Assembly: GCA_944322095.1 (NCBI GenBank)
Contig: CALUNU010000004.1
Coordinates: forward strand, 101,315 to 165,314
DNA length: 64,000 nt
From: an uncultured Alloprevotella sp.
GTDB taxonomy: Bacteria; Bacteroidota; Bacteroidia; Bacteroidales; Bacteroidaceae
Direction: 5' to 3'
This document shows, one piece after another, positions 16,768-25,442 of the stretch. Within the stretch, counting starts at the first letter, position 1. The number at the start of each line of letters is the position of its first letter. Under the pieces are notes generated by a model. The model was not told the DNA's origin. It worked only from the letters and a program-made list of their open reading frames with translations, and searched no databases. The translations under genes and the position numbers were made by a program.

Positions 16768-18879
16768 ATGTCACAGCATGACATCTGCGTCACCAAGCGT
16801 GACGGCTCGCGCGAGGCGTTCAGCCTTGCGAAAATTGAGCGCGCCCTTGCCCGTGCCCTTGCCGCCGCGGGTACGCCCGACGACGCGGCGGCCGCCGGCA
16901 TGGCCGCCGCCATCGTCCCCCGCGACGGCATCGGCGTCGAGGAAATCCAGAACCGGGCCGAAGAGGCCCTCATGGCTTCGGGCCGCTACGATGCGGCGCG
17001 GGCCTTCATCCTCTACCGCCAAAGCCACAAGGAAGACCGCGAGACGGCCGAACGCCTGCGCTTCCTCTCCGACTACTGCGAGGCCGAGAACCCGGCCACG
17101 GGCTCCAAGTATGACGCCAACGCCAACGTCGAGCACAAGAACATTGCCACTCTTATCGGCGAGCTGCCCAAGCAGGGCTTTATCCGGCTGAACCGCCGCT
17201 TGCTTTGCGACCGCATCCGCAGCATGTATGGCCGCGAGACGGCCGAGCGCTATCGCCGCCTGCTCGACCGTCATTTCCTCTACAAGAACGATGAGACGAG
17301 CCTGGCCAACTATTGCGCCTCCATCACGATGTACCCCTGGCTGCTCGACGGCACTCGCAGCATCGGGGGCAACTCGGCGGCCCCCACCAACCTCAAAAGC
17401 TTCTGCGGGGGCTTCGTCAACATGGTGTTCATCGTCTCGAGCATGCTGAGCGGGGCCTGCGCCACTCCCGAGTTTCTCATGTATATGAGCCATTTCCTGG
17501 CCGTCGAATATGGCGACGACTACTACGAGCACGCCGACCGTGTGGTCGATCTGTCCCTGCGCCGCCGTACGCTCGACAAGGTCGTGACCGACTGCTTCGA
17601 GCAGATTGTCTATTCCATCAATCAGCCCACCGGGGCGCGCAACTTCCAGGCCGTCTTCTGGAACATCTCCTATTACGACCGCTACTATTTCGAGGCCCTT
17701 TTCGGTGAGTTCCGTTTTCCCGACGGGTCGCGTCCCTCGTGGCCTGCACTCGACTGGTTGCAGCGGCGATTCATGCGCTGGTTTAACGCCGAGCGCACGA
17801 AGGCGGTGCTCACCTTTCCCGTCGAGACGATGGCCCTGCTCACCGAAAACGGCGATGCCAAGGACAGCGACTATGCCGACCTGACGGCCGGGATGTATGC
17901 CGCCGGCCATTCGTTTTTTACCTACATGAGCGACCGGGCCGACTCGCTCTCCTCATGCTGCCGCCTGCGCAACGAGATACAGGACAACGGGTTCAGCTAT
18001 ACGCTCGGGGCGGGAGGTGTATCGACCGGCAGCAAAAGCGTGCTCACGCTCAACCTGAACCGCATCGTGCAGGAGGCCGGGCGTCGCGGCCGCCCCTATC
18101 TGGAAGCGCTGGCCGATGTGGCCGATCTGGCCCACAAGGTGCAGTTGGCCTACAACGAAAATCTCAGACAGATGCAGGCGCGGGGCATGCTTCCTCTCTT
18201 CGACGCGGGTTACATCAACCTCTCGCGCCAGTATCTGACCATCGGTGTGAACGGACTGGTGGAGGCTGCCGAGAGCCTGGGCATCGAGATCAGCGACAAC
18301 CCCGCCTATGAGGCCTTTGCCGCAGGTGTGCTCGGCGTCATCGAGAAGCTCAACAAGCAGTATCGCACGAAAGACGTGATGTTCAACTGTGAAATGATAC
18401 CGGCTGAAAACGTCGGCGTGAAGCATGCACGCTGGGACCGGGAGGACGGCTACCACGTGCCGCGCGACTGCTACAACAGCTATTTCTACGTGGTAGAGGA
18501 CAACCGGACGGACGTCATCGAAAAGTTTCGTCTGCACGGTCGCCGCTATACGGCCCATCTGACGGGGGGATCGGCCCTTCACATGAACCTCGACGAGCAT
18601 CTGACGCAAGCGCAGTACCGCCAGCTGTTGCGTGTGGCCGCCCGCGAGGGATGCAACTACTTTACGTTCAACATTCCCAACACGCTCTGCAACGAGTGTG
18701 GCCACATCGACAAGCGCTATCTCACGACCTGCCCCGAATGCGGGAGCACCGACGTCGACTATCTCACGCGCGTCATCGGCTACTTGAAGCGCGTGTCCAA
18801 CTTCTCGGCCGACCGGCAGAAGGAGGCGGCCCGCCGCCACTATGCCCACGTGGCCTCTGACGCGGAGGGCACATGCTGA
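16768..18879 (+). CDS. nrdD: Anaerobic (class III) ribonucleoside-triphosphate reductase
   Basis: Oxygen-sensitive glycyl-radical enzyme that makes dNTPs without B12. It has 703 residues from the Met at 16768 (MSQHDICVTKRDG); the open frame upstream is riboswitch sequence. Order: ATP-cone at residues 1-95; catalytic core with SSCCRLRNEI near 395; C-terminal zinc site CNECG...CPECGS; and the glycyl radical loop RVIGYLKR near 675. Its last codons overlap nrdG by 7 bp. The B12 riboswitch in the leader implies that it is shut down when cobalamin is available. Confidence 0.97.
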   Translation: MSQHDICVTKRDGSREAFSLAKIERALARALAAAGTPDDAAAAGMAAAIVPRDGIGVEEIQNRAEEALMASGRYDAARAFILYRQSHKEDRETAERLRFLSDYCEAENPATGSKYDANANVEHKNIATLIGELPKQGFIRLNRRLLCDRIRSMYGRETAERYRRLLDRHFLYKNDETSLANYCASITMYPWLLDGTRSIGGNSAAPTNLKSFCGGFVNMVFIVSSMLSGACATPEFLMYMSHFLAVEYGDDYYEHADRVVDLSLRRRTLDKVVTDCFEQIVYSINQPTGARNFQAVFWNISYYDRYYFEALFGEFRFPDGSRPSWPALDWLQRRFMRWFNAERTKAVLTFPVETMALLTENGDAKDSDYADLTAGMYAAGHSFFTYMSDRADSLSSCCRLRNEIQDNGFSYTLGAGGVSTGSKSVLTLNLNRIVQEAGRRGRPYLEALADVADLAHKVQLAYNENLRQMQARGMLPLFDAGYINLSRQYLTIGVNGLVEAAESLGIEISDNPAYEAFAAGVLGVIEKLNKQYRTKDVMFNCEMIPAENVGVKHARWDREDGYHVPRDCYNSYFYVVEDNRTDVIEKFRLHGRRYTAHLTGGSALHMNLDEHLTQAQYRQLLRVAAREGCNYFTFNIPNTLCNECGHIDKRYLTTCPECGSTDVDYLTRVIGYLKRVSNFSADRQKEAARRHYAHVASDAEGTC

Positions 18880-19346
18880 GATATGCAGGCCACGACGTGG
18901 TGTTTCAGGAGTTTCCCGACGAGGTGACGCTGGCCGTCAACCTGGCGGGCTGCCCCCACCGCTGCCCGGGCTGCCACAGCCCGTGGCTGCGGCGCGACGA
19001 GGGCGACGAGCTGGACGAGGCCCGTCTGCTGGCCCTGGCCGAGAGCTACCGCGACGCCGTGACGTGTGTGGCGCTGATGGGCGGTGACGCCGACCCGCAG
19101 GCCGTGGCGCGCCTGCTGACGGCCGTCAGGGAACGCTTCGGCCCCCGCATGCACACGGGGTGGTACTCGGGCAGCGACGCCCTGCCCCCGGGCTTCCGCC
19201 CCGAGGCCTTCACCTATGTGAAGCTCGGCGCCTGGCGTGCTGAGCTTGGCCCCCTCACGTCGCCCGCCACCAACCAGCGCCTCTACCGCGTGACGCCCCG
19301 CGGACTGGAAGACATCACCCCGCTCATGCGCCGCCGGCCCGTGTAG
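18873..19346 (+). CDS. nrdG: Anaerobic RNR-activating radical SAM protein
   Basis: Activase that installs the glycyl radical on NrdD using S-adenosylmethionine. It has 157 residues, typical for the family. The cluster-binding motif C-x3-C-x2-C is seen in GCPHRCPGCHSPWL near residue 27, preceded by FQEFPDEVTLAVNLAGC. The start overlaps the nrdD stop (ATGCTGA), so the two are translationally coupled and share the riboswitch. A GC-rich hairpin follows about 45 bp downstream. Confidence 0.95.
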   Translation: MLRYAGHDVVFQEFPDEVTLAVNLAGCPHRCPGCHSPWLRRDEGDELDEARLLALAESYRDAVTCVALMGGDADPQAVARLLTAVRERFGPRMHTGWYSGSDALPPGFRPEAFTYVKLGAWRAELGPLTSPATNQRLYRVTPRGLEDITPLMRRRPV

Positions 19347-19392
19347 CCCCGCGCCGCAGAAGAGCGTTTCTGCCCTGCGGCACCCACCATCC

Positions 19393-19438
19393 GTCAAGGC
19401 GCTCGGCCCCACCAAGGCCGGGCGCCTTGCTGTGTTTC
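19393..19438 (+). terminator. Probable terminator after nrdG
   Basis: Stem CAAGGCGC/GCGCCTTG with an internal GGCC/GGCC pairing, followed by TGTGTTTCT. Confidence 0.6.
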
Positions 19439-19481
19439 TGTGCAGGGCGCACCGGCCTCGTGCAGCGTGGATGTTGCCTGC

Positions 19482-19512
19482 GTGAGCGACGCGATTCATC
19501 GCGTCGCTCACG
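19482..19512 (+). repeat. Short palindromic repeat, copy 4
   Basis: GTGAGCGACGCGATTCATCG continuing CGTCGCTCAC: a long perfect palindrome of the same family. Confidence 0.7.
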
Positions 19513-19569
19513 TCCCGGATGGCACGCCGCGGAGGAAGAATGTCGTGGCGGGGCTTCGCCCCGAGCGGG

Positions 19570-19603
19570 TGAGACGCGATGAATCGCGTCTCTACGTGGC
19601 GGA
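19570..19603 (+). repeat. Short palindromic repeat, copy 5
   Basis: GAGACGCGATGAATCGCGTC then TCTACGTGGCGGA, identical in core to copy 2 and preceded by the GC hairpin GGGGCTTCGCCCC. Confidence 0.75.
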
Positions 19604-19660
19604 CAGCCAGCCTCGTGGCCGTCCTTCCCGCCCCATGCGGTCGGCCTCCGCAGCACGGCC

Positions 19661-19877
19661 GGCCTCAAAGAGGCCGACCTATCAGTAGCCGCGGGTGGAG
19701 CGCAGCGGAACCCGCGGTACGCGCGCACACAACAAATAGAGCCTCGAAGAGGCGTCTATGCCATACGCCCCCGCAGGCATAGCGACCTCTTCGAGGCCGA
19801 CGGCAACCCCCGTCACCCCACCTCGGGTTCCGCTGCGCTCCACCCGAGGCTACTGATAGCCCGACCTCTTCGAGGCC
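19661..19877. repeat. 217-bp element with 57-bp inverted ends (MITE-like)
   Basis: Left end 19661-19717 and right end 19821-19877 are inverted copies, both reading ATCAGTAGCC then CGGGTGGAGCGCAGCGGAAC when oriented inward. Outer arms are GGCCTC-AAGAGG-type palindromes, and a further CCTCGAAGAGGC palindrome lies inside. Same plan as the element at 15845-16105. Confidence 0.7.
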
Positions 19878-20118
19878 GCCTGCCTCACCGTCATCCGTCT
19901 GCGGTAGCGTGTGGCGGTCGTCCCCTGCGGCGCCTACGCGCGCGTATTATATATATGGTGTGCGCCCCCGGTGAGGCTGATGGGGCGTGTGCGCGCCAGG
20001 GGCCGCCGATTGTTGCTCTCTGCGCGCCGATGTGTGCCGCAGACGGGCCTTTGTGAGGTTGCTTCGCCGCGGATTTGGTTAAAATCAGACCGTGTTAACA
20101 AAAATTTACCCCCCCCGG

Positions 20119-20149
20119 TTGGTGTTTTAGGCATTCGGCCGTATATTTG
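20119..20149 (+). promoter_or_regulatory. Promoter of the surface-protein/peptide operon
   Basis: TTGG at 20119, 19 nt, TATATTTG at 20142-20149; about 108 bp before the start codon. Confidence 0.75.
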
Positions 20150-20256
20150 CGCCTGTCAAAAGCGCACAACGCCCTAAGGCTCCGCACCTTTTGCTCGCCC
20201 GGGCGCTTCTACGCGGCATGAACCTTTCATATCAACTTTATAAAAAATCAAATTTT

Positions 20257-22770
20257 ATGCGAACAACTACTATGCTTTGCGCCCTGCTTGCAGGCGGCCT
20301 CACGCTCGGCGGCACGGCGCTCCACGCGCAGGAGGCGCAGGTCGTGCTCACGTACGACGACAGCGCACCTGTCGCCAGTGTGGAGGCTCTCGTGGATGGC
20401 GACTATGTGCTCGATTTGTATAATAATTCGAGCGGAAATAACGCCACCGCAACGGGTCTTATCAACTTCGACGCTTCGCGTGGTGAGAACGATTGCTATG
20501 CTGCCATTTACAATTTCGACTTCGACGGCGGCATCATCACGGACGAAAGCTACATTTGGACGCTGCATTGGGAGAATGACAATACGTTTACGTTGCAGAA
20601 CAAAGCCAACCCTGGGGTCTATTTCTCTACCAATACGAGAAATCTCCCCGATAATGCCAGGGGCGACATGCACCAGAACAACGATACGTACGGCCCTGCC
20701 CACTATGTGCCCGAGATCGTAACGGATGCTACGGTGGATGGCAAGACGCGTTTCTTCTTGAAGCTGAACAACCCGGCCGTGGAATCGGGGACGGATATGT
20801 ATCTGCACACCAACAACCAAGGAAGCTACAAGCGTCTGTCGTATTGGGACGGCGGCCGTCCCAATATGACCAGCTCGGGCGTACAGATGGCTTTCCACCC
20901 TGTGAGGTCAGTGGTTTCTAATATAGTGGAAGTGACCTACCGCTACAATGTGACGAATGTAGGCATTTCGTTTGAGCAGACTGTGAGCGCCATCGTGGGC
21001 GACCCCTATGCAGCTCCGGCCGTTGACCTCTACACCATCACGGATCAGCCCAAGGGAACGGTGACGGGCGAGGAAACAGAGTCCGTCGTGGTGAACTGCA
21101 CCGCCAGCTACCCCGGCGGCCTCGTGGCCAAGGCTATGACCGCCGACGGCCAGTTTGCCACAGACGCCAAGTGGTACACGCTCAGCGTGCGCGGCGGCCA
21201 GGCCGTCGTAGCTACGGATGATGCCATCTACACAAAGAACCAGACGCGTCAGCTTGCCAAGGGCAACATGTGGACGTTCGTCAAGGAGGACGGCAACCCC
21301 GACGAATTCAAGGTGTACAACCTGTTGAAGGGTGCCGCCAGCCCGCTCTATATGGCAAACAATGGAGGTAATGATGTTGGTAACACAGTTGCGGCCTTTG
21401 GTACGGGCAGCGAAGAGACGGGAACTTCCACGTTCCTTATCACGACCAATGGCGACGGCTTCAATCTGCAATACCCGGGCACGCCCAATGCCAACCTTGG
21501 CGACCATGGTTCGGGCGGAGTTTTGGCCGTATGGAACAATGGCGGCAGCGCAAGCGATCCCGGCTCATGCTTCGTCGTGGCCGAAGTGAACGACCTGCTG
21601 GACGCCGCAACGGCTCAGGAATATCCCGGCTACGTAGGCTCGCTCCTTCCCGAAGCCATAGCAACACTCAACTCGGCCAAGGACGCTTTTGCCGAAGGAA
21701 CCGAGACAACGCAAAAACTCACGGCGTTCATTGACACCTACAACAGCGAAAGCAGCCAGCTGAGCCTTACCGACGGCGGCTACTACCGCATCCAGAACAC
21801 CTACTCGGGCAACTTCCTGACTGCCGACGCCTCCCTTCTGAAATCCCAATCCAGAGCCAATGGAAACGCCTCGCAGATATGGAAAATCGAACGCACCGAC
21901 GAGGACACCTACCGCCTGACGGCCCAAGGCGTCACGCCTGCCCAGGCCACCACAGAGGGCGATGGCTCCACCGTGACGATGGGTAGCGCCGACGGCGAAA
22001 CCGTCATGACGTTGCACATTGGGCACAGTAATCCTCAGGATTCGGGTGATCTGCCGGCCAATTTGAAGTGGTATTTCAACGCTGATGCAAACGATGCAGC
22101 CGGGACCCATACTTCTTTCTATGCTAACGGTGCTGGCAACGTAATACTTCGTCCTTACACGTGGGGTGCCTCAATATGGAGCATCCAAAAGGCCGAGACC
22201 ATCGGTCTGACCATCGGTGGTGCGCTCTGCGGCACGTTCTGCTACGACTTTGCCATCCAGCTGCCCGAAGGCCTGACGGCCTACCGCGCCGTGAGCGACG
22301 ATGACGACGCCATCTATCTGGAAAGCATCGAGGGCAACGTGGTGCCCGCAAACACGCCCGTGCTCGTGCAGGCCGAAGAGGCCAAGACGTATGAGCTGAC
22401 CATCCTCAGCGACGCTGCTCCGCTCGGCAAGAAGAACGCATTCGAGGGTACGCTTCTGCCCGAAGCCATCGACGGCGGCGTGAACGCCTACATCCTGGGC
22501 ATGAAGGACACGGACGAGGCTCCGCGCTTCTACCTCGTATCGGAGGACGACCGCACGATGCCGGCCAACAAGGCCTACTACGTGGCCACCGGCACGCAGA
22601 CGCAGGGCTTCCGCCTGAGCTTCGACGGCACGACGACGGGCATCGACAGCGCCGTGACGGCCGAAGGCGGGGAAACGGAGGTGTACTACGACCTCTCGGG
22701 CCGCCGCGTGCTCTATCCTGCCAAGGGCATCTACGTGAAGGCCAACGGCCAGAAAGTGTATCTGAAATAA
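20257..22770 (+). CDS. Secreted surface protein with a Bacteroidetes secretion-type C-terminal tail
   Basis: Protein of 837 residues with no assigned enzymatic function. A signal peptide is clear (MRTTTMLCALLAGGLTLGGTALHAQ), which sets the start at 20257. The body is rich in Asn, Thr and Asp. Near residue 500 a lectin-like segment GGYYRIQNTYSGNFL appears, resembling modules in the GH84 protein of this window. The last 50 residues, TGIDSAVTAEGG then YYDLSGRRVLYP and GQKVYLK, match the tail common on exported Prevotella-type proteins. A 60-residue peptide gene follows after 28 bp. Probably cell-surface or secreted; ligand unknown. Confidence 0.8.
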   Translation: MRTTTMLCALLAGGLTLGGTALHAQEAQVVLTYDDSAPVASVEALVDGDYVLDLYNNSSGNNATATGLINFDASRGENDCYAAIYNFDFDGGIITDESYIWTLHWENDNTFTLQNKANPGVYFSTNTRNLPDNARGDMHQNNDTYGPAHYVPEIVTDATVDGKTRFFLKLNNPAVESGTDMYLHTNNQGSYKRLSYWDGGRPNMTSSGVQMAFHPVRSVVSNIVEVTYRYNVTNVGISFEQTVSAIVGDPYAAPAVDLYTITDQPKGTVTGEETESVVVNCTASYPGGLVAKAMTADGQFATDAKWYTLSVRGGQAVVATDDAIYTKNQTRQLAKGNMWTFVKEDGNPDEFKVYNLLKGAASPLYMANNGGNDVGNTVAAFGTGSEETGTSTFLITTNGDGFNLQYPGTPNANLGDHGSGGVLAVWNNGGSASDPGSCFVVAEVNDLLDAATAQEYPGYVGSLLPEAIATLNSAKDAFAEGTETTQKLTAFIDTYNSESSQLSLTDGGYYRIQNTYSGNFLTADASLLKSQSRANGNASQIWKIERTDEDTYRLTAQGVTPAQATTEGDGSTVTMGSADGETVMTLHIGHSNPQDSGDLPANLKWYFNADANDAAGTHTSFYANGAGNVILRPYTWGASIWSIQKAETIGLTIGGALCGTFCYDFAIQLPEGLTAYRAVSDDDDAIYLESIEGNVVPANTPVLVQAEEAKTYELTILSDAAPLGKKNAFEGTLLPEAIDGGVNAYILGMKDTDEAPRFYLVSEDDRTMPANKAYYVATGTQTQGFRLSFDGTTTGIDSAVTAEGGETEVYYDLSGRRVLYPAKGIYVKANGQKVYLK

Positions 22771-22798
22771 ACATCCATCCATCAAAAAAGACAACAAC

Positions 22799-22981
22799 AT
22801 GAAGAAAACTTATATCCGCCCCGCAGGCGAACGCATCGGCCTCTACATGGAGGACAGCGTGATGACCACGGCATCGTATGCCAAGGCCGACGACACGGAC
22901 ACGATGGGCGCATCGAACGCCCTGAGCAACAAGAAGAACAACATTTGGGACAGCGACGAATGGGCCCAGACCAATTGGTAA
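22799..22981 (+). CDS. Small 60-residue protein, hypothetical
   Basis: Short gene starting MKKTYIRPAGERIGLYMEDS and ending DSDEWAQTNW. It has no membrane segment or recognisable signal peptide, and is Asp/Asn rich with a basic N-terminus. I recognise the general pattern (a short MKK-Y-x-P start, then a polar acidic tail) as frequent in Bacteroidales, but know no function. It begins 28 bp after the surface-protein gene and is followed by a strong terminator, so the two form an operon. The coding call rests on spacing and codon pattern. Confidence 0.65.
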   Translation: MKKTYIRPAGERIGLYMEDSVMTTASYAKADDTDTMGASNALSNKKNNIWDSDEWAQTNW

Positions 22982-23049
22982 TGTTGGAAATATCGGTAAA
23001 ATGGTAGCGGGCGCCCCGCCCATTCGTCAGCAAGGGGCGCGCGCAAAAG

Positions 23050-23088
23050 GAAATCCCCGGCAGGCCGCGAGGCTTGTCGGGGATTTTT
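23050..23088 (+). terminator. Terminator after the 60-residue peptide gene
   Basis: Stem AAATCCCCG/CGGGGATTT with imperfect inner pairing, followed by TTTTGTG. It may also serve the remnant on the opposite strand. Confidence 0.8.
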
Positions 23089-23119
23089 GTGTGGGCGGGC
23101 CACCCGCCGGGGCAGGGCC

Positions 23120-23515
23120 TCAGCCCATGACCCACCGGGCGAGACCGGGACGCCACTTGTAGAACAATGCCACCACGGCCCACGAGGCGGCAAACACGAA
23201 GACGGCGGCCACGGGGATGCGCAGCGACACGGGGACGGCGAGCACGTCGAGCACGTCGACAAGGCGGTAGCCCAGGCCGACAACGAAGTAGTGGATCATG
23301 TAGACGCCCAGACCGCACTTCGTGAGGTTGGCCAGCAGGGCGCCGAGACGGGCGGGCAGGCTGCGCACCTTGTGGACCAGGAGGAACCAGGCCAGCGTCA
23401 TGGCCACCACGTTGGGCGAGCAGTAGAGGAAAAAAAGCTCGACCTGGCGCTCGGAGGCGTCGGGGCGGGCGGTGACGGCCCGGGCCCGGTCGCGAATGGA
23501 AAAAAAGTTGTACCT
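23120..23515 (-). pseudogene. Acyltransferase-3 family remnant (C-terminal third only)
   Basis: The frame encodes the last membrane helices of an acyltransferase-3 (OafA/WecH-type) protein: QVELFFLYCSPNVVAMTLAW, then TKCGLGVYMIHYFVVGLGY, then a final helix. Intact proteins are about 350 residues; here about 130 remain. The upstream edge runs into the argS promoter on the other strand, and no start or N-terminal half is found. I read this as a 5'-truncated relic. A start at the GTG at 23410 would leave only 96 residues. Confidence 0.65.
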
Positions 23516-23518
23516 TTG
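23511..23518 (+). promoter_or_regulatory. Probable -7 box for argS
   Basis: TACCTTTG, about 92 bp before the argS start; no good TTG at -33. The exact 15-mer CCTTATTATATATAG follows at 23560-23574. Confidence 0.6.
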
Positions 23519-23559
23519 CCCACCAAGGCATACGCGGCCTTCGCGCGCATGCGCGCGTT

Positions 23560-23574
23560 CCTTATTATATATAG
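23560..23574 (+). repeat. AT-island 15-mer, copy 1 (argS leader)
   Basis: CCTTATTATATATAG, an exact match to copies at 50893-50907 and 61868-61882. It lies 36 bp before the argS start codon in otherwise GC-rich DNA. Confidence 0.7.
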
Positions 23575-23609
23575 CGCAGGAAGAAGAAACAAAAAAGCCA
23601 TCAAACGAT

Positions 23610-25427
23610 ATGAAGATCGAACAACAGCTGGCCGCCGACGCGGCTGCCGCCCTTAAAGCTCTTTACGGCGCCGACGTGGAGGCCGGGAGCATCCAACTGG
23701 AAAAGACGAAACGTGAGTTCGAAGGCCATCTGACGCTCGTGGTCTTCCCCTATCTGCGCCTGTCGCGCAAGAAACCCGAGGAAACGGCCGAGGAAATAGG
23801 CCGCTACCTGATGGAACACTCGGCAGCCGTGGCGGGGTATAACGTCATCAAGGGCTTTCTGAACCTGACGGTGGCACCCGCGGCATGGGTGGCCCTGCTC
23901 GACGACATCAACAGCGACGCCCGCTACGGGCTGACGGAGCCGGGTGAGGACGCCCCGCTCGTGATGATAGAATACTCCTCGCCCAACACGAACAAGCCGC
24001 TCCATCTGGGCCACGTGCGCAACAACCTGCTGGGATGGGCGCTGGCACAGATTGTGGAAGCCTGCGGAAACCGCGTGGTCAAGACGAACATCGTGAACGA
24101 CCGCGGCATACACATATGCAAGTCGATGCTGGCATGGCAGAAGTATGGCAACGGTGAGACACCCGAGAGCTCGGGCAAGAAGGGCGACCACCTGATTGGC
24201 GACTACTATGTGGCCTTCGACCAGCACTACCGGGCCGAGGTGAAAGAGCTCACGGCAAAATATGAAGCCGAGGGCATGGCGCCCGAAGCCGCCAAGGAAC
24301 GTGCCGAGAAAGACTCGCCCCTGATGCAGGAGGCCCACGCCATGCTCGTGCGCTGGGAGCAGAACGACCCCGAGGTGCGGGCCCTCTGGCGCAAGATGAA
24401 CGAATGGGTGTACGAGGGCTTTGACCAGACGTACAAGGCGCTGGGCGTAGGCTTCGACAAGATATATTACGAGAGCGACACCTATCTGGAAGGCCGCAAG
24501 ATGGTGCTCGAAGGGTTGGAGAAAGGGCTGTTCTACCGCCGCGACGACGGTTCGGTGTGGGCCGACCTGCGCTCGGAGGGGCTCGACGAGAAACTGCTGC
24601 TGCGGGCCGACGGTACGAGCGTCTATATGACACAGGACATCGGTACGGCCAAGATGCGCTTCGAGGACTTCCCCATCGACAAGATGATATACGTCGTGGG
24701 CAACGAACAGAACTACCACTTCCAGGTGCTGGCCATCCTGCTCGACAAACTAGGATTTGAGTGGGGCAAGAGTCTGGTTCATTTCTCTTACGGCATGGTG
24801 GAACTGCCCAACGGCAAGATGAAGAGCCGCGAGGGTACGGTGGTCGACGCCGACGACCTGGTGGCCGAGATGGTGCGCCAGGCCCGCGAGACTGCAGACG
24901 AGGCCGGGAAGTTTGACGACATGAGCGAGGAGGAGAAGGACGAAGTGGCCCGCATCGTGGGCATGGGCGCCCTGAAATATTTCCTCCTGAAGGTGGACGC
25001 CCGCAAAAACATGCTCTTCAACCCGGCGGAAAGCATCGACTTCAACGGCAACACGGGGCCTTTCATCCAATATACCTATGCGCGCATCCGCTCCATCCTG
25101 CGCAAGGCTGCCGACAGCGGCATCCGTCTGCCCGAAACGCTGCCTGCCGACGTGGAGCTGAGCCGTAAAGAGGAAGAAATCGTGCAGCATCTGGCTGATT
25201 TCGCAGCCGTCGTCCGTCAGGCCGGAGCCGATTACAGTCCGAGTGCCGTTGCCAACTATTGCTACGCGCTGGTGAAGGAGTACAACCAGTTCTATCACGA
25301 TTTCAGCGTATTGCGCGAGGAAGACGAGAAGAAAAAAATCTTCCGCCTGGTGCTTTCGGCCAATGTGGCCAAAATTGTGCGCCTCGGCATGGGGCTGCTC
25401 GGCATCGAGATGCCCGAACGCATGTAA
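23610..25427 (+). CDS. argS: Arginyl-tRNA synthetase
   Basis: Class I aminoacyl-tRNA synthetase charging tRNA-Arg; 605 residues. The HIGH-type motif is seen in SSPNTNKPLHLGHVRNN near residue 125, and a KMSKS-equivalent lies in LPNGKMKSREGTVVD near 400. The C-terminal DALR-type anticodon domain ends LGMGLLGIEMPERM. I chose the Met at 23610 (MKIEQQLAADAA) since the longer frame includes promoter sequence. The viroplasmin/RNase HI gene follows after 15 bp. Confidence 0.97.
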   Translation: MKIEQQLAADAAAALKALYGADVEAGSIQLEKTKREFEGHLTLVVFPYLRLSRKKPEETAEEIGRYLMEHSAAVAGYNVIKGFLNLTVAPAAWVALLDDINSDARYGLTEPGEDAPLVMIEYSSPNTNKPLHLGHVRNNLLGWALAQIVEACGNRVVKTNIVNDRGIHICKSMLAWQKYGNGETPESSGKKGDHLIGDYYVAFDQHYRAEVKELTAKYEAEGMAPEAAKERAEKDSPLMQEAHAMLVRWEQNDPEVRALWRKMNEWVYEGFDQTYKALGVGFDKIYYESDTYLEGRKMVLEGLEKGLFYRRDDGSVWADLRSEGLDEKLLLRADGTSVYMTQDIGTAKMRFEDFPIDKMIYVVGNEQNYHFQVLAILLDKLGFEWGKSLVHFSYGMVELPNGKMKSREGTVVDADDLVAEMVRQARETADEAGKFDDMSEEEKDEVARIVGMGALKYFLLKVDARKNMLFNPAESIDFNGNTGPFIQYTYARIRSILRKAADSGIRLPETLPADVELSRKEEEIVQHLADFAAVVRQAGADYSPSAVANYCYALVKEYNQFYHDFSVLREEDEKKKIFRLVLSANVAKIVRLGMGLLGIEMPERM

Positions 25428-25442
25428 AGTCGCGTACCGTTC

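Larger units (their letters stand above)
19347..20118. other. Gene-free repeat island after nrdG
   Basis: About 770 bp with no credible gene. It contains the nrdG terminator, two palindromic repeats (19482, 19570), a GC hairpin (GGGGCTTCGCCCC near 19549) and a 217-bp element with long inverted ends. After these comes AT-richer DNA including CGCGCGTATTATATATATGG near 19939, and then the next promoter. Confidence 0.75.

Noticed and set aside
19347..20118. tRNA or rRNA genes in the islands
   Set aside because: No T-arm GGTTCGA-type sequence, CCA end or rRNA core segment was found; the palindromes are repeat families.
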